Shown: piece by piece, positions 1-6,834 of the stretch
Numbering within the stretch: the first letter of the stretch is position 1
How the letters are laid out: every line of letters begins with the position of its first letter
DNA from: JBDTMC01 sp039934475
Lineage (GTDB): Bacteria > Acidobacteriota > Terriglobia > Bryobacterales > Bryobacteraceae
Assembly: GCA_039934475.1 (NCBI GenBank)
Contig: JBDTMC010000084.1
Coordinates: 1 to 21,145, forward strand
Reading direction: 5' to 3'
Length of the DNA stretch: 21,145 nucleotides
Translations under genes and position numbers: made by a program
Notes under the pieces: model-generated
Databases searched by the model: none
Seen by the model: only the letters and a program-made list of their open reading frames with translations
What the model was told of the DNA's origin: nothing

Positions 1-131
1 ATGGGAATGTTGATGTATGGGAAGATATCCACCGGCAAGGTGACGATCGCTGCACCGCCGAGGATCGCGATCAGAACAGCCATGACGACGAAGGTGTAAG
101 GGCGGGCGAGCGCCAGCCGGACGATCCACAT
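1..131 (-). CDS. RND efflux transporter permease, N-terminal fragment (runs off left edge)
   Basis: Reading leftward from ATG at 131, 43 complete codons are open to the edge and begin MWIVRLALARPYTFVVMAVL. This is the usual start of an HAE1-type RND inner-membrane pump: a short cytoplasmic helix, the R-P-Y-T-F-V-V-M entry into TM1, a TM1 of about 20 hydrophobic residues, then L-P-V-D-I-F-P, which begins the first periplasmic loop. Family members are about 1,000-1,060 residues, so more than 95% lies outside the window. Such pumps export drugs or other small molecules using the proton gradient, together with a fusion protein and an outer membrane channel. The gene lies 125 nt downstream of the secreted protein gene on the same strand, with a hairpin between them. 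HAE1 is preferred over the heavy-metal (CzcA) type because of the P-x-D-I-F-P motif, but 43 residues cannot settle substrate class. Confidence 0.85.
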   Translation of the reverse strand, partial: MWIVRLALARPYTFVVMAVLIAILGGAAIVTLPVDIFPYINIP

Positions 132-189
132 ATCGGTACTCCGTATCTTACAAGAATGCGGTGTAGCGAACACATGGCGACTGGCTGGA

Positions 190-218
190 CCGGGCGATTC
201 ACCTACGCGAATGCCCGG
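190..218. promoter_or_regulatory. Bulged hairpin between the secreted protein gene and the RND pump gene
   Basis: CCGGGC (190-195) pairs with GCCCGG (213-218). Inside it ATTC (197-200) pairs with GAAT (209-212), leaving one bulged base (196) and an 8-base loop. A ten-pair stem lying wholly between two same-strand genes could weaken read-through or protect an RNA end. In the minus direction no U-run follows, so it is not a canonical intrinsic terminator. Confidence 0.35.
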
Positions 219-256
219 CCCGGTACGACGACTGCGCGAAACCGGCTAGCAGTAGT

Positions 257-829
257 CTACTGGCCCTCGCAAGTCACCCAGTTGTTCCAATCCACGAAGG
301 CGCCATTCGGATTGTCCCGCCAGGCCCAAACATGCAGTTCGTAAAATGCGGCCAGACCGTAGCGATTCGGACTGTTCACAAACTGGAACGCCTGGCCTTC
401 CAGCATCGGCGGAGCGCTGTGGTTCGAGGACCAGGTGGCGGCGTCGACAATGTATTCGACTCCCACCAGCCGGTATCCGCCGTGCCACGGCTCATAAATC
501 AGCGCTTCCGGCTTGGAGGAATCCACCTCGCCGTCGCCGACCAGGGTGAGGTTGATATAGTGCACGCCCATCGCCCCGTGGTCCGGGCCGCTGATGCAGC
601 CAAACAGCGGCTGGTAGCCGGCCGGTCCGGTCGCATTGACGTCGATGAACTGCGCGGTGGCGTTGCGGACGATCTGCACGAGAGCGGCAGGCGCGGAGGC
701 GGCCGCGTGGCCTGCATGATCGTCACTTACTGCGAAAGACGGCGCTGTGGCGGCAAAAGTAACCAGCAGAGCCAATAGCAGGTTGCTGCCGATTGACTTG
801 TAAATGAGAGTCTTGATTTGGGTTTTCAA
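257..829 (-). CDS. Secreted protein of unknown function, 190 aa
   Basis: I cannot assign a function. Residues 1-33 are a Sec signal peptide: Lys at 2, 6 and 11, a hydrophobic run at about 17-27, and likely cleavage after S-F-A near 33. The mature part is about 157 residues. It opens with a His/Ala-rich stretch (DDHAGHAAA) and continues with motifs that look conserved: PDHGAMGVHYIN (82-93), LVGDGEVD, PEALIYEP (108-115), LVGVEYIVDA, NRYGLAAFYELHVWAW (155-170), NPNGAFVDWN. From memory such motifs recur in an uncharacterised exported family in other bacteria; I cannot verify this. Two Cys (78, 187) could form a disulfide; His at 38, 41, 84, 90 and 166 could bind a ligand or metal, which is speculative. 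No ATG gives a credible start. TTG at 829 is preceded by AAAGGA (837-842) at 7 nt and is followed directly by the signal peptide. Confidence 0.8.
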   Translation of the reverse strand: MKTQIKTLIYKSIGSNLLLALLVTFAATAPSFAVSDDHAGHAAASAPAALVQIVRNATAQFIDVNATGPAGYQPLFGCISGPDHGAMGVHYINLTLVGDGEVDSSKPEALIYEPWHGGYRLVGVEYIVDAATWSSNHSAPPMLEGQAFQFVNSPNRYGLAAFYELHVWAWRDNPNGAFVDWNNWVTCEGQ

Positions 830-836
830 CGTTTTG

Positions 837-842
837 TCCTTT
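837..842 (-). promoter_or_regulatory. Shine-Dalgarno site that fixes a TTG start
   Basis: AAAGGA on the minus strand lies 7 nt before TTG (827-829). It is the strongest ribosome-binding site near this end of the gene, and no ATG lies in frame between it and the signal peptide, so TTG is the likely start codon. Confidence 0.6.
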
Positions 843-1032
843 CAACTTGGATCGGGCTTGGGCGAGCATGCTACTGTTCCAAAAGTGCGTGCCGCGGGTT
901 AGACACCAGCGGCACGGAAAGCAGTCGCAGTGAGGCTCGCGCTAGTGCCTCTCGCTTGTCCACTTCGGAGTTAACAACACCCTTGCGTCGTCATCGGAGT
1001 GGCAAGACTTATGGGCACTTCCTGACTATACG

Positions 1033-1052
1033 GGAGAACTCTCCACTGAGTT
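1033..1052. promoter_or_regulatory. Overlapping dyads at the -35 element, possible operator
   Basis: GGAGA-ac-TCTCC (1033-1044) and AACTC-N6-GAGTT (1037-1052) overlap each other. The second covers the first two bases of the -35 hexamer of the hydrolase promoter. The placement suits a repressor or activator site, but five-base arms can occur by chance. Confidence 0.3.
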
Positions 1053-1079
1053 GCCAAGGTCTTGTAAAGACGTTGTAAT
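1051..1079 (+). promoter_or_regulatory. Sigma70-like promoter for the alpha/beta hydrolase gene
   Basis: TTGCCA (1051-1056, 5/6 to TTGACA) and TGTAAT (1074-1079, 5/6 to TATAAT) are separated by 17 nt, the optimal spacing. Transcription would begin near 1086, giving an untranslated leader of about 130 nt before the ATG at 1218. Confidence 0.55.
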
Positions 1080-1144
1080 AAAGTCAAGAATGATTCCCGG
1101 GGCGAGTTATTCGATCGCGATGATCGTCGATTTGAACCTTTATT

Positions 1145-1167
1145 CCAGCGCTCTCCGGCGGCGCTGG
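1145..1167 (+). promoter_or_regulatory. Leader hairpin upstream of the hydrolase
   Basis: CCAGCGC (1145-1151) and GCGCTGG (1161-1167) form a perfect seven-pair stem with a 9-base loop, 50 nt before the start codon and inside the predicted mRNA leader. No U-run follows it, so it is not a terminator. Confidence 0.4.
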
Positions 1168-1217
1168 CGCTCGGGCCCATGACAGATCTCTTCCGATTCA
1201 AGCACAATAGGAGCGAT

Positions 1218-2441
1218 ATGAAGCCGGCTGGACAAATCGTTCTTTGTACCATCATCGCCTCCCAACTACTCCTGGGGCAGAAGACACCGCCGAGGGTCAA
1301 CCAGGTGGGCAGCTACGGGCCCTGGCTGGCCGATGAAGTGCTCGGGTCAGCACCTGGGAAGTTGTCATTCCGAACCGGGAAATGGGCGAGTGTGGATGAG
1401 TGGCGTCAGACCGCGCGAAAGCGTGTGCTGGAGTGCATGGCCCCGGTCAATCTTGGCGGCAAGCCGGTGGTGACGGTCACGGGGCGAGCAACCTACGACG
1501 GGCTCGATATCGAATTCCTCTCCTGGCAACTGCCTGCGGGACCGAAGACCGAGGCGGTGCTTTTGAAACCCGCCGGCGCACACGGACCCTTGCCAGGCAT
1601 CCTCGCCTTGCACGACCATGGCGGCCAAAAGTTCCTCGGCTGGCGCAAGATCGTGAGAACCGACGCCACCCCTTGGTCCGTTCAACAGAAACATCAAGCC
1701 GAATACTACGGGGGCGTGGGTTGGGCCAATGAGATCGCCAAGCGCGGCTATGTGGTCCTGGTTCACGACACGTTTCCCTTCGCCAGCCGGCGCGTCCGCG
1801 TCAGTGACGTTCCGGCGAACTTACAAGCAGGAGGAGTGGATCCATCTCCCGACGACGAGAAGGGTATTGCGCGCTACAACGCCTTTGCCTCCGCGCATGA
1901 GGACATCATGGAGAAGAGCCTCATCTCCGCCGGCACTACGTGGCCTGGAGTCTACGTCGGTGAGGACCAGCGCGCCTTGGACGTGCTGGCCAGCCGTCCT
2001 GAAGTCGACCCCACTCGGATTGGATGCGGAGGACTCTCGGGCGGCGGTATGAGGACGGTCTTCCTCGGCGGATTGGATGATCGGATCAAAGTGGCGGTAG
2101 CGGTTGGGTTCATGACAACGTGGCGCGAGTTCCTCTTGGACAAGGCCTTCACGCACACCTGGATGACGTACGTGCCGTTATTGCCAAAGGATCTGGACTT
2201 CCCCGAGATTCTGGCGATGCGCGCCCCGGCGGCAACCATGGTCTTGAACTGCAGGCAAGACCAGCTGTACACGATGCCTGAGATGCAGCGCGCCGACGCA
2301 ATGATCGCAGAAACGTTCCGCCTCGCCAACGCTTCTGACCACTACACCTCGAAGTATTACGAGGGCGGCCACAAATTCGACCGCCAGATGCAGGCGGACG
2401 CCTTTGCCTGGTTCGATCGCTTCCTCAAGCCAGCCCGCTGA
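1218..2441 (+). CDS. Exported alpha/beta hydrolase (acetyl xylan esterase / dienelactone hydrolase-like), 407 aa
   Basis: The protein should be a periplasmic serine hydrolase, probably an esterase. Residues 1-20 form a signal peptide (MKPAGQIVLCTIIASQLLLG). The fold is seen in PGILALHDHGG (126-136, oxyanion region), GYVVLVHD (177-184), the nucleophile elbow GGLSGGGMRT with Ser274, the acid in LNCRQDQLY (Asp348), and His385 in GGHKF, so the triad is complete. The shape (long N-terminal extension, HDHGG, late His in G-G-H) matches the acetyl xylan esterase-like group often found in polysaccharide-degrading acidobacteria. Substrate cannot be read from sequence. I chose ATG 1218 because AGGAG (1209-1213) lies 4 nt before it and the signal peptide starts there. 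An in-frame ATG at 1179 would put 13 polar residues before the signal. The gene is apparently monocistronic, driven from 1051-1079. Confidence 0.85.
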   Translation: MKPAGQIVLCTIIASQLLLGQKTPPRVNQVGSYGPWLADEVLGSAPGKLSFRTGKWASVDEWRQTARKRVLECMAPVNLGGKPVVTVTGRATYDGLDIEFLSWQLPAGPKTEAVLLKPAGAHGPLPGILALHDHGGQKFLGWRKIVRTDATPWSVQQKHQAEYYGGVGWANEIAKRGYVVLVHDTFPFASRRVRVSDVPANLQAGGVDPSPDDEKGIARYNAFASAHEDIMEKSLISAGTTWPGVYVGEDQRALDVLASRPEVDPTRIGCGGLSGGGMRTVFLGGLDDRIKVAVAVGFMTTWREFLLDKAFTHTWMTYVPLLPKDLDFPEILAMRAPAATMVLNCRQDQLYTMPEMQRADAMIAETFRLANASDHYTSKYYEGGHKFDRQMQADAFAWFDRFLKPAR

Positions 2442-2457
2442 CGAATGGGCCTAGCGC

Positions 2458-2835
2458 CTAAGCATTCGGAGAATACCCAGCTCCGAGTTCGCTGGCCAAT
2501 TTAGCCAACCCTTCGTCGGCTGTCCAAAGAGGTACTCTCGCCACCAACGCCGAGGCCAAGATATGCGCGTCGACCCAACCAATGCCCCGTCCGTGCAACT
2601 TGTGTGCCCGCACGAACGCGATGACTTCCGCGTGAGCGACCGCGGAAACGCGGTGCATAAGGCCATAGGATTTTAGCAAATCGCTGCGCCCACCGAGATC
2701 TCCAATCAATAGCTCGCCCTCAATCAAGTCGTGCCCAGCCGCTTCGTCTCTGTCCAGTAAACGGTCCAGCTCTGAAGCATAGGGTGTCCGCCCGGCAAGG
2801 AACCGAATCCAGACGGACGTGTCGACAAGTATCAT
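2458..2835 (-). CDS. vapC: VapC-family PIN-domain toxin ribonuclease, 125 aa
   Basis: This is a single-domain PIN endoribonuclease that would cleave RNA with Mg2+ when its antitoxin is degraded. The family's acidic residues are all present: Asp5 in MILVDTSVWI, Glu41 in IEGELLIGDL, Asp89 in GRGIGWVDAHILASA and Asp107 in LWTADEGLAKLA. Length is typical (about 125-135 aa). The start ATG shares its A with the antitoxin stop (TGATG at 2837-2833), giving translational coupling. A GTG one codon earlier (2838) is possible. Intact catalytic residues suggest an active toxin. The gene ends 16 nt from the hydrolase stop in convergent orientation. Confidence 0.92.
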   Translation of the reverse strand: MILVDTSVWIRFLAGRTPYASELDRLLDRDEAAGHDLIEGELLIGDLGGRSDLLKSYGLMHRVSAVAHAEVIAFVRAHKLHGRGIGWVDAHILASALVARVPLWTADEGLAKLASELGAGYSPNA

Positions 2836-3050
2836 CACGCAACCGTCTTCTTCGGAACAGCGGCTCCCCTCCGCCTCGGGACGTCCGCCGCGCCTTTCTC
2901 ACTGCCCCTCAATCGCCGTAGCCTTTGATACGCCGCGTGCCGGATCAACGCTTCGAGACCGAGCCGCACAGTCTGCGTGTCCGTCGTCGCGCCACAGGCG
3001 TCTTTCGCCTCTCGAAGGGTTTTCTCATCGATTTGCAGCGTCTTCTTCAT
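2835..3050 (-). CDS. vapB: VapB-family antitoxin, 71 aa
   Basis: This is a short DNA-binding antitoxin upstream of and overlapping vapC. The N-terminal half (MKKTLQIDEKTLREAKDACG, then T-x-T-x-x-V-R-L-G-L-E-A-L-I-R) has the beta-strand and two-helix pattern of ribbon-helix-helix VapB proteins of the DUF2191 type. The basic C-terminal part (about 41-71, many Arg/Lys) would wrap around the toxin. ATG 3050 is preferred: the sequence starts with the typical K-K-T-L-Q-I-D strand and has GAG about 5 nt upstream. A TTG three codons earlier (3059) is an alternative. The VapBC complex normally represses its own promoter, which should lie in 3051-3130, divergent from the RNA methyltransferase gene. I see only a weak dyad around the CATATG at 3064-3069. 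Confidence 0.87.
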   Translation of the reverse strand: MKKTLQIDEKTLREAKDACGATTDTQTVRLGLEALIRHAAYQRLRRLRGSEKGAADVPRRRGAAVPKKTVA

Positions 3051-3222
3051 ACATCTCAAATTACCATATGCGTACAGCCAATTAAACCATTACGATGTAG
3101 TCCGACCGAGCCGCCTGTAGAATTTGCCAACGATTGTGGCTAGAGGCCAAACCAGTGAAACGAATCCAATTGCGCCGGCCCCCGCCCAAGCGCGCCAGTC
3201 CCCATGTGCTACTGTTTTGACA

Positions 3223-4035
3223 ATGGCGGTCCCCGCGCACGCTCGCGCCCTCTCCAGCATTCGTAATCCACTGCTGAAGGACGTCCGTCGTGCGGTCGCC
3301 AAGGCCACTCTAACCGAAGAAGGTTACGCCATTGCGGAGACCTTCCATCTGCTGGAAGAGGCGCTGCGGAGTGATCGCGAAGTGAAGGCCGTGATTGCCG
3401 CCGAGTCCGTCAAATCCGCAGTAGAGAATCATGTCGGCCGGCTTGCAAGAATCCAACTCATCGTCGTTCCCGATGACATTTTTCCTTCGCTCTCGGCGAC
3501 GGAATCCAGCCAGGGCGTGATTGCGCTGGTTCGTCCCCCGGCGTGGACATTGGTCCAGGTGTTTCGTGGACGGTCGTTGGTGGTAGTGCTCGATGGCTTG
3601 CAGGATCCGGGAAACGCCGGCGCGGTGGTGCGCGCGGCGGAAGCCTTTGGCGCGTCGGGAGTGCTGTTCTTGAAGGGCACCGTGAGCCCGTGGAATCCTA
3701 AGACCCTGCGCGCCTCGGCTGGATCGCTGTTCCGGCTACCGGTGGTGGCTGGGATCGATGCCGATCTGGCGCGTGCCGCCATGGAGCAGCGGCGGATTGA
3801 CGTTTATGCCACGGTTCCTTCCGGCGGTCGCCTGCTGGCGGACGCGGAGTTAACACGGGCGTGCGCGTTCATCATCGGCAGCGAAGGGCGCGGAGTGAGT
3901 GAGAAACTGCGGGCGTCGGCCATCGATCTGCGTATCCCCACGCACGGTGTGGAATCTCTGAACGCCGCGATGGCTGCCGGCATCTTACTGTATGAGGCCG
4001 CGCGGCAACGGGATAGGAACAATGAGCCTGTTTGA
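3223..4035 (+). CDS. TrmH/SpoU-family RNA 2'-O-ribose methyltransferase, 270 aa
   Basis: This should be a cytoplasmic, SAM-dependent methyltransferase of the knotted SPOUT class acting on rRNA or tRNA. Residues 7-105 form the N-terminal substrate-binding domain. The catalytic domain carries motif 1 at 124-143 (DGLQDPGNAGAVVRAAEAFG, with Asn131 and catalytic Arg137), motif 2 IIGSEGRG (217-224, Glu221) and motif 3 IPTHGVESLNAAMAAGILLY (238-257), which forms the knot and SAM pocket. Length fits RlmB/TsnR-like proteins; the target nucleotide cannot be told. Start 3223 was chosen because the RNA-binding domain begins right after it. TTG 3217 and longer in-frame starts back to 3124 are possible, and there is no clear ribosome-binding site, so the start is uncertain. 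Its 3' end overlaps rarA by 14 nt, implying co-transcription. Confidence 0.9.
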   Translation: MAVPAHARALSSIRNPLLKDVRRAVAKATLTEEGYAIAETFHLLEEALRSDREVKAVIAAESVKSAVENHVGRLARIQLIVVPDDIFPSLSATESSQGVIALVRPPAWTLVQVFRGRSLVVVLDGLQDPGNAGAVVRAAEAFGASGVLFLKGTVSPWNPKTLRASAGSLFRLPVVAGIDADLARAAMEQRRIDVYATVPSGGRLLADAELTRACAFIIGSEGRGVSEKLRASAIDLRIPTHGVESLNAAMAAGILLYEAARQRDRNNEPV

Positions 4036-5341
4036 GAGTTCACCGCTCTCCTCGGCGTTTCAGGACAAGAAACGTCCGCTCGCCGATCGGATGCGGCCAC
4101 GCACGCTGGCCGAGTATGCCGGACAGGAGCATGTTCTAGGCCCGGGGAAACCGCTGCGGGCGCAGATTGAACGCGACGAAGTAACGTCGATGATCCTGTG
4201 GGGGCCGCCCGGCGTAGGTAAAACGAGCCTCGCGCAGTTGATTGCCCAGGCGACGCGCGCGGATTTCCTCCCGTTCAGCGCGGTGTTGAGTGGCATCAAG
4301 GAAATCAAGGCAGTGATGGCCGATGCCGAACGCAATCGCCGTTTGGGCCGTCGCACAGTGGTGTTCATCGACGAGATTCACCGTTTCAACAAGGCGCAGC
4401 AGGACGCGTTCCTGCCGTATGTGGAACGCGGCGATATCACGTTGATTGGAGCGACGACAGAGAATCCGTCGTTCGAAGTAATTGCCGCGCTGCTGTCGCG
4501 GGCGCGGGTGTATGCCTTGCGCGCTCTCACCGTTCCGGAGATTGCCGGGCTGCTGCAGCGGGCGTTGGAGGACACCGAACGCGGGTTGGGAGACCTGCAT
4601 CTTGGCGCGGCGCCGGAGTTGCTGGAACAGATTGCGATTTACGCCAATGGCGATGCCCGTTCGTCTTATAACATCCTCGAGTTGGCGGCGACGGCCTCCA
4701 AGGACGGTACCCTTTCGGCCGAAGTAATCGAAGATGCGTTGCAGCGTAAGGTGCTGCTGTACGACAAAGGCGGCGAAGAGCACTTCAATCTGGTATCGGC
4801 TCTGCACAAGAGCGTGCGGTCGAGCGATGCGGATGCGGCTTTGTACTGGCTGGCGCGCATGCTGGAGGCGGGCGAAGACCGCATGTATCTGGCGCGGCGG
4901 CTGGTACGGATGGCGATTGAAGACATTGGCCTCGCCGATCCGCGAGCCGTGGAACAGGCGATAGCGTGTATGCAGACGGTCCATTTCCTGGGCATTCCCG
5001 AAGGGGATCAGGCACTGGCGCAGATGACTATCTATCTGTCCGTCGCGGCGAAATCGGACGCCGCTTATAACGCGCTGAACGCGGCGCGTGCGACCGTGCA
5101 AAACGGGTGCGCGGAGCCCGTTCCCATGCACATTCGCAACGCTCCCACGCGGGCCATGAAGGATTGGGGTTACGGCACGGGGTACCAGCACGCGCATAGC
5201 TTTGAGGGCGCAATGACGAAGATGAAGTGCTTGCCGGAGGCGCTCATCGGGACGCGCTTCTACCAGCCCACGGAGCGGGGCATGGAGAAGCGCATCGGAG
5301 AGCGGCTGGAAGAGCTCCGTAAGTTCCGCGAGGAACCGTAG
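4022..5341 (+). CDS. rarA: Replication-associated recombination protein A (RarA/MgsA AAA+ ATPase), 439 aa
   Basis: RarA is a clamp-loader-like AAA+ ATPase that acts at stalled replication forks and single-strand DNA ends. The N-terminus (SLFES, ADRMRPRTLAEYAGQEHVLG) is characteristic. Walker A is GPPGVGKT (61-68) and Walker B is VVFIDEIHRFNKAQQD (about 113-128), followed by sensor 1 in LIGATTENPSFEV and the Arg finger region in LLSRARVY. The C-terminal tetramerisation domain has the family signature (EDIGLADP, VHFLGIPEGDQALAQ, NAPTRAMKDWGYGTGYQHAH). Length matches RarA (about 430-450). Start 4022 has AGGA 7 nt upstream and gives the expected N-terminus; it overlaps the methyltransferase gene by 14 nt. 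Its TAG stop is directly followed by the stop of the convergent RidA-family gene. Confidence 0.96.
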   Translation: MSLFESSPLSSAFQDKKRPLADRMRPRTLAEYAGQEHVLGPGKPLRAQIERDEVTSMILWGPPGVGKTSLAQLIAQATRADFLPFSAVLSGIKEIKAVMADAERNRRLGRRTVVFIDEIHRFNKAQQDAFLPYVERGDITLIGATTENPSFEVIAALLSRARVYALRALTVPEIAGLLQRALEDTERGLGDLHLGAAPELLEQIAIYANGDARSSYNILELAATASKDGTLSAEVIEDALQRKVLLYDKGGEEHFNLVSALHKSVRSSDADAALYWLARMLEAGEDRMYLARRLVRMAIEDIGLADPRAVEQAIACMQTVHFLGIPEGDQALAQMTIYLSVAAKSDAAYNALNAARATVQNGCAEPVPMHIRNAPTRAMKDWGYGTGYQHAHSFEGAMTKMKCLPEALIGTRFYQPTERGMEKRIGERLEELRKFREEP

Positions 5342-5767
5342 CTACTTGTGGGCGGTGACCGTGATTTCGATACGGAAGTCGGGGCCGGCGAGCTTCGACA
5401 CGCCAACCGTAGTGCGCGCCGGGCGGGGATCCTTGAAGTACGTCATGTACACAGCGTTCATGCGCGGAAACAAGGTCATGTCGGTGAGGTAGACCTGTAC
5501 CGCCACGGCGTCTTCAAAGCCCATGCCGGCTTCCTTCAGCAGGGCGCCGATGTTTTCCAGGGCGGCTTTCATTTCGTCTTCGAATTCGGCGGGTGTCTTT
5601 CCGTTGGCGTCGCGGCCGAGTTGGCCAGAGATGTAGAGCGTACCGTCGGCAAGCACGGCGGGGCTGAACGGGCCTCCGGTGGCCGAACCCTTTGGTCGAA
5701 TGATGCGCTTCTCGGCAAGGGCGGGGAAGGCGAGCAGTATCAGGCACAGCAGAAGGCGTAAACGCAT
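5342..5767 (-). CDS. RidA (YjgF/YER057c)-family protein with signal peptide, 141 aa
   Basis: Residues 21-141 are a full RidA domain: FSPAV and GTLYISGQLGRD early, EFEDEMKAALENIGALLKEAG in the middle, YFKDPRPARTTVGV with the conserved substrate-binding Arg118, and FRIEITVTA with Glu134 at the end. Cytoplasmic RidA hydrolyses reactive enamine/imine intermediates, and the key Arg is kept here. The odd part is residues 1-18 (MRLRLLLCLILLAFPALA), a clean signal peptide with A-L-A cleavage, so this copy should act in the periplasm. Start 5767 was chosen for the signal peptide and the GGAG just before it. ATG 5776 adds three residues; a longer open frame back to 5971 overlaps the divergent dehydrogenase and is not credible. 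The stop abuts the rarA stop. Its start faces the hydroxyacid dehydrogenase 46 nt away. Confidence 0.88.
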   Translation of the reverse strand: MRLRLLLCLILLAFPALAEKRIIRPKGSATGGPFSPAVLADGTLYISGQLGRDANGKTPAEFEDEMKAALENIGALLKEAGMGFEDAVAVQVYLTDMTLFPRMNAVYMTYFKDPRPARTTVGVSKLAGPDFRIEITVTAHK

Positions 5768-5813
5768 ACGCTCCATCTTACACGCACAAGGCGTTGTTAT
5801 CATGAGGGCGAGT

Positions 5814-6779
5814 ATGACCAAGCCCACCGCAGTGGTTCTCGACGGATATGCGCTGAATCCAGGTGATCTCTCCTGGGACACTTTCAGCGCGATCTCCAAT
5901 TTGACGGTGCATGACCGCACCCCCGAAGCAGAGGTTGTCGCGCGGTTGGCCGGGGCCACCGCCGCCTTCACGAATAAGACGCCGTTATCGCGGACGACCC
6001 TGGCGCAGCTGCCGGACCTGCGCTACATCGGCGTACTGGCCACCGGTTACAATATCGTGGACGTGGCGGCTGCCCGTGAATTCGGCATCACAGCAACCAA
6101 TATTCCTACCTACGGCACGGCATCAGTGGCGCAGATGGTGTTCGCGCTGCTACTGGAATTGTGCCATCACGTGCAGCAGCACAGTGACGCGGTGCGCGCC
6201 GGACAATGGGCGGTGAATCCCGATTGGTCCTTCTGGCGCACGCCCCTCATGGAACTGGCCGGCAAAACAATGGGCATCGTGGGTTTCGGGCGTATTGGCC
6301 GCCAGGTCGCGAAGATCGCCGACGCGTTTGGCATGAAAGTGATTGCCCATGACAACGTGCCGGGCCAGCCGCCTGAGTATGAGGGCTTTCGCTGGTTGGG
6401 ACTGGCGGAGTTACTTGCCGCCTCCGATGTCGTCAGCCTGCATTGCCCCCTCTTCCCGGATACGAAGGACCTCATGAACGCGGAGCGGTTGGCGCTGATG
6501 AAGCCGTCGGCGTTTCTGATCAATACCTCGCGCGGGCCGTTGATCGTCGAACAGGATCTGGCCGACGCCCTCAATCAAGGGGTGATCGCCGGCGCCGGAG
6601 TTGACGTGTTGCCGGAAGAACCCCCCGTCCACGGCAGCCCCTTGTTCAGCGCCCGCAACTGCATAGTGACGCCCCACATCGCCTGGGCGACCCAGGAGGC
6701 GCGGACGCGTTTGATGGACATCGCCGTGGAAAATCTGCGGGCGTTTCTCGACGCCAATCCGGTGAACGTAATCGCCTAG
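5814..6779 (+). CDS. D-isomer-specific 2-hydroxyacid dehydrogenase (glycerate/hydroxypyruvate dehydrogenase-like), 321 aa
   Basis: This is an NAD-dependent oxidoreductase interconverting 2-keto acids and D-2-hydroxy acids in the cytoplasm. The Rossmann motif is GIVGFGRIGRQVA (154-166), and Asp180 at the end of strand beta-2 (VIAHD) favours NAD over NADP. Catalytic residues are Arg240 (NTSRGPLI), Glu269 (DVLPEEPP) and His288 (TPHIAW). The substrate-loop motif LATGYNIVDV (75-84) and NIPTYGTASVAQ resemble hydroxypyruvate/glycerate dehydrogenases, so this is the best guess; 2-ketogluconate or other reductases remain possible. Length is standard. Start 5814 has GAGG about 7 nt upstream; ATG 5802 in the same frame would add four residues. 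A TATCAT (5798-5803) resembles a -10 element but has no matching -35. The gene converges with the quinoprotein gene, leaving a 55-nt gap with no clear terminator. Confidence 0.9.
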   Translation: MTKPTAVVLDGYALNPGDLSWDTFSAISNLTVHDRTPEAEVVARLAGATAAFTNKTPLSRTTLAQLPDLRYIGVLATGYNIVDVAAAREFGITATNIPTYGTASVAQMVFALLLELCHHVQQHSDAVRAGQWAVNPDWSFWRTPLMELAGKTMGIVGFGRIGRQVAKIADAFGMKVIAHDNVPGQPPEYEGFRWLGLAELLAASDVVSLHCPLFPDTKDLMNAERLALMKPSAFLINTSRGPLIVEQDLADALNQGVIAGAGVDVLPEEPPVHGSPLFSARNCIVTPHIAWATQEARTRLMDIAVENLRAFLDANPVNVIA

Positions 6780-6834
6780 CCAGCCGGTAACCGAGCCCCG
6801 ACCGTTAGGGATGGGTCCAAGTAGCCGGATCTTA

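Larger units (their letters stand above)
830..1217. other. 388-base divergent intergenic region
   Basis: This gap separates the leftward secreted protein gene from the rightward hydrolase gene. I see no RNA gene and no convincing small coding sequence. It holds the ribosome-binding site of the leftward gene, two overlapping dyads (1033-1052), a sigma70-like promoter (1051-1079) and a hairpin in the leader (1145-1167). I found no equally good promoter for the leftward gene. Confidence 0.6.

Noticed and set aside
818..1078. 86-codon plus-strand open frame in the 830-1217 gap
   Set aside because: No ribosome-binding site, no recognisable domain, and it runs through the predicted promoter of the hydrolase.
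4136..5197. 353-codon open frame antisense to rarA
   Set aside because: Long antisense frames are common opposite GC-rich genes. It has no recognisable domain, and the sense strand encodes a complete RarA with all motifs.
6780..6834. Intrinsic terminator between the convergent hydroxyacid dehydrogenase and quinoprotein genes
   Set aside because: I could find no stem with a following T-run in these 55 bases on either strand.
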